64,000 nucleotides of DNA from Albugo candida (Eukaryota; Oomycota; Peronosporomycetes; Albuginales; Albuginaceae). How positions within the stretch are numbered: position 1 is the first letter of the stretch; each line of letters opens with the position of its first letter. Positions 61,376-64,000 of this stretch are shown in pieces. Position numbers and translations under genes: made by a program. Location of the stretch: the NCBI GenBank assembly GCA_905220665.1, contig CAJNAR010000029.1, positions 1 through 64,000 of the forward strand. The letters are read 5' to 3'. The notes beneath the pieces are model-generated. The model saw only the letters and a list, made by a program, of their open reading frames with translations, searched no databases and was not told the DNA's origin.

Positions 61376-61452
61376 CTGTCGAATATCACTAATCAAGAAT
61401 TCTCAGCGTCATTCTCGTAACGTTCAGTTGCAACTTTTCCATCCAGCAAACG
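61376..61452. repeat. 77-bp direct repeat, right copy
   Basis: Identical to 61154-61230 over its whole length. The right flank continues AAGATGACTTGCGGAGA, sharing TGACTTGCG with the flank of the left copy. Confidence 0.9.
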
Positions 61453-62640
61453 AAGATGACTTGCGGAGATACCAAATCAAAAGTCGGTAATAAGTCTGCC
61501 TGTAGATTGATATCCGCGAAAAATCCGAGTTATGCACTCACCCGGCTGTCATCATACTTGGTCACTGAGTGATTATATGACAGCTCAAAGTGACGGGAGT
61601 TTCAACGGATCGCTTTTATTCACTGTGTATTGACTTCTTAGAATATCTACAGACGAATCGATGAGGAGACGGTTTGGATAAGCAGTCAGGAATCGATTCT
61701 CAAAATTTTAAGAAATTCCATTTTTGAACGTTCAGTGCCGGCACTTGTGCTTTGGTGTCGCCATAGTCGCACAATTTTATCGCCCTGCTTTATTCTTGAA
61801 GCTATATCAGTTCTTCTTTCTGCTCACCTGTCCGCTCGATTTATCGTACCTTTGATCACATACCAAAACACAAGTCCATGTTTGAATCTACAGTGTATGA
61901 TTTTAATTTTGTGAACATCTATGGTGTGTATCTATAAACGTAAAGATGCAGCTTCCAAAGAGGGGCAACTGCTGACCACGAAACACCTTATACCGTAATT
62001 TCTTCCTGTTTACATCATCTAAACAGGTATAATGTTCTTAACGTGCTTTTAGTATTCTACACGGTACAATCTTCAAAATCATCCTTACGAGGCGAAATTC
62101 GTTACATTGCGTGCAGGAGCACCTTATCATGATAGATTTTGAACGTCGTTGCTGGAAGGGTCAGTAAAAGCAGGACAAGACTTCTGGTGTTTATTCGCAG
62201 TCTGTATCTTCATTGGATTTGTGTCCTACAGACAACATAGAATCTTCGTTCCATCGTGACTGCATCAGGTAAAGAAGTACCAGACTGAAAGAGTGCACTG
62301 ATCACAGTGTGGCTAATCGTGTATCAGTATGTAGGAAGATGCCCAAGGGCAGGGGCGATCGAGACGAAGATCCCAATTCCGGTTCAAACGGATTTATTGG
62401 CCCCGTACAGATGCAATTGAGGCTTACGAATGGAATGGTATTTTCAATCTGGCTGACTCCTATACCTGGACAGACGGCATACGTAAAATTTTGGCGATAA
62501 TGTACTTTGTTTGAGCCAGAGTGCACAATATATTGAATAGCAGATTACCAGCCAAGAACTTTGGCATTCGTCATTCCACGGCACCGCATCGCAAAAAAAA
62601 CACATTGTAGCTAGAAGAGGTAGTTAGTAGCGAGACAAGT
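61453..62640. other. Gene-poor sequence
   Basis: No gene is supported. A plus frame at 62309-62500 has an internal ATG (MPKGRGDRDEDPNSGSNGF at 62339) but no recognisable domain and could be another relic. No tandem repeat or RNA gene is seen. Confidence 0.45.
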
Positions 62641-63000
62641 TTTTGACGGCTGCAATGGCCCCGGACATGTGTATGGACGCTTTCGCCACTCTAGTTGGCT
62701 GCGATTGGTGAATTTGCCCACAAGAGATTCTTACCAGCAGGCCATCAAATACCTGGAAATTGAGCGGCTTCATCTCCTGAGAAGGCTAAGCATACTAACG
62801 CATAAACGGGACTTAAAGCCACTGGATATCGCGTAGGATTGGTTGGACATTCTCTTGGTACTGCCCCGGCTTCTGTGTCAGCGATCATGTTGAGTCCCAA
62901 TAATCCAGGTTTAGGATGCTTTTGTTATAGTCTTCCACGCTGTACTTTGTCTATATGCATCATGGATCGATGCAAGGAGATCATTTAAAGTACAGAAACG
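62641..63000 (+). pseudogene. Diacylglycerol-lipase-like (class 3 lipase) relic
   Basis: The plus strand keeps pieces of a class 3 lipase in three frames. From about 62655 reads DMCMDAFATLVGCDW, then a frame change gives EFAHKRFLPAGHQI (about 62712-62753). Another frame gives IKYLEIERLHLLRRL (about 62738-62790). The frame at 62813-62998 gives GYRVGLVGHSLGTAPASVSAI, with the nucleophile elbow GHSLG at 62845-62859, and then NPGLGCFCYSLP, which matches the CFxYSPP motif of diacylglycerol lipases. No ATG or splice arrangement restores one frame, and the stop at 63000 comes too early. I read it as a pseudogene; gene symbol is withheld because only fragments remain. Confidence 0.65.
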
Positions 63001-64000
63001 CAGAAAAGACACCTCATTTAGCCAGCATAGTTTAGTTCCGAAAGATTATAGACCTTGTTTCCGACGTGAACATTTTCCGTTTTTGCGTACAGTTACAAAA
63101 ATGATAGTGATCGATAAGTGCGAATGGCACAGCATAATGTTCGGAATTCAGTGATATTGTGTATTGCACACTTATTCAAATGTGAATCGAATTTAATGTA
63201 TCGAGAAGCACGTGCGATCATACTTTTGGCTATCGAGGCAAGCTAGCCGCATCGCCTTAGCAGTAGTCATGAGACTTTGCGGTACAAAATACATTTTCTG
63301 CAGGATACGTGTAAAATACTTTACACTGTACAGTCATGCGCTTCCCATACTTGCCGCTTGTTGACTATGAAGATTGTACATTATTGCCATTCATGGGAAT
63401 TTAGCACGCGGTTGCTGACGCAAATACGCGCTGATTCGTGACACACGTCCGCGTTTATTCATCCAAGGAGATTTGCTGGTAGCCACTCGCTTCCGTGACA
63501 AGCTAAAATATATATCAAATGCATTCACGTGGAAGTCAGTATCAGAAGATGTTCTACTGAACCCCGAAGGTGGACGAACGAGACGCTGTGATTAATAGGC
63601 GAGATATGGCCGCTGTATCGCACACTATAGCACGCGGACAATGAGGAGGTCAAGATCTTATTCGTGTTAGTCCAGTCAATGTTGCGTCCGATGCACACAG
63701 TGTGATCCTACTACAAATCACGAGATAGACGGATTATCCAAAGTCCGAATGATGCGCCATATCAAGTCATTCAAAGAACGCTGGATATAGGATAAACTGC
63801 TTCGCTTCTGAAATGTTCCTACAACACAGTCATAATGACTTAGTGCCATTTCTTTAAGCTTTGAATAAAAGTCTTAAATTGTATTTTCGAATTACATGAC
63901 TCTGATTTGGCCAAAAGCTCTTTGCATCTTAACCATCTGGTGCTGACAAAAACCATTTCAAACAATCAAAAGCTACTCGAAATCCTAAACATCATTGCAT
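63001..64000. other. Gene-poor right edge
   Basis: No ORF of useful length, no repeat and no RNA gene is seen in the last kilobase. Given the relics to the left, parts may be further decayed coding sequence (for instance the rest of the lipase), but I cannot identify any. Confidence 0.45.

Noticed and set aside
61202..61396. Gly/Arg-rich minus ORF across the C-rich insert
   Set aside because: It is only the complement of C runs; low-complexity translation with no support.

Overview
The window is nuclear DNA of an oomycete (stramenopile). The evidence is protein-level: spliced eukaryotic genes with GT-AG introns of about 45-70 nt (one of 133 nt), a LINE-type ORF1 of the oomycete kind, a giant GCC2/GCC3 cysteine-repeat receptor, a PDR-type ABC transporter and a bHLH-PAS factor. 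The AT-leaning composition, tight packing and very short introns suggest an Albugo-like species, but that is inference; no marker gene fixes the genus. Exon joins below were worked out by hand from reading frame, splice consensus and family conservation.

Layout. 1-2245: ORF1 of a LINE-like element (minus strand, frameshifted, running off the left edge), about 95 bp from a tRNA-Asn gene (2340-2412). 2413-4731: no confident gene. 4732-8729: C2H2 zinc-finger protein with an NET-like domain, PH-domain protein, small basic protein, ribosomal protein S13. 8896-13604: kanadaptin-like FHA protein, phosphopentomutase/phosphoglucomutase, and a four-exon mitochondrial TPR protein. 13627-29052: one intronless 15.4-kb gene on the minus strand for a 5141-residue type I membrane protein (signal peptide, about 2500 residues of cysteine repeats, one transmembrane helix, about 1800 residues of coiled coil). 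29154-31233: small membrane protein and bHLH-PAS factor. 32577-41039: a minus-strand run of BolA2, L-2-hydroxyglutarate dehydrogenase, kinesin-7-like motor and a coiled-coil/multi-TM protein. 41332-47091: PDR ABC transporter convergent with CNOT11. 48867-49967: secreted protein resembling a catalytically dead pepsin-like protease. 50204-53338: neutral sphingomyelinase, mitochondrial GTP/GDP carrier (GGC1-like), stand-alone tRNA-binding OB-fold protein. 56395-58897: kinesin-1-like motor. 58898-64000: gene-poor tract with a decayed copy of the kinesin 3' end, a direct repeat flanking a C-rich insert, and a diacylglycerol-lipase relic.

The genes are mostly housekeeping (translation, RNA turnover, mitochondrial metabolism, microtubule transport) and do not form one pathway. 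Several lie tail-to-tail with only 22-111 bp between stop codons. The two most unusual genes are the giant GCC2/GCC3 receptor and the secreted pseudo-protease; the right-hand 5 kb is a graveyard of gene relics.
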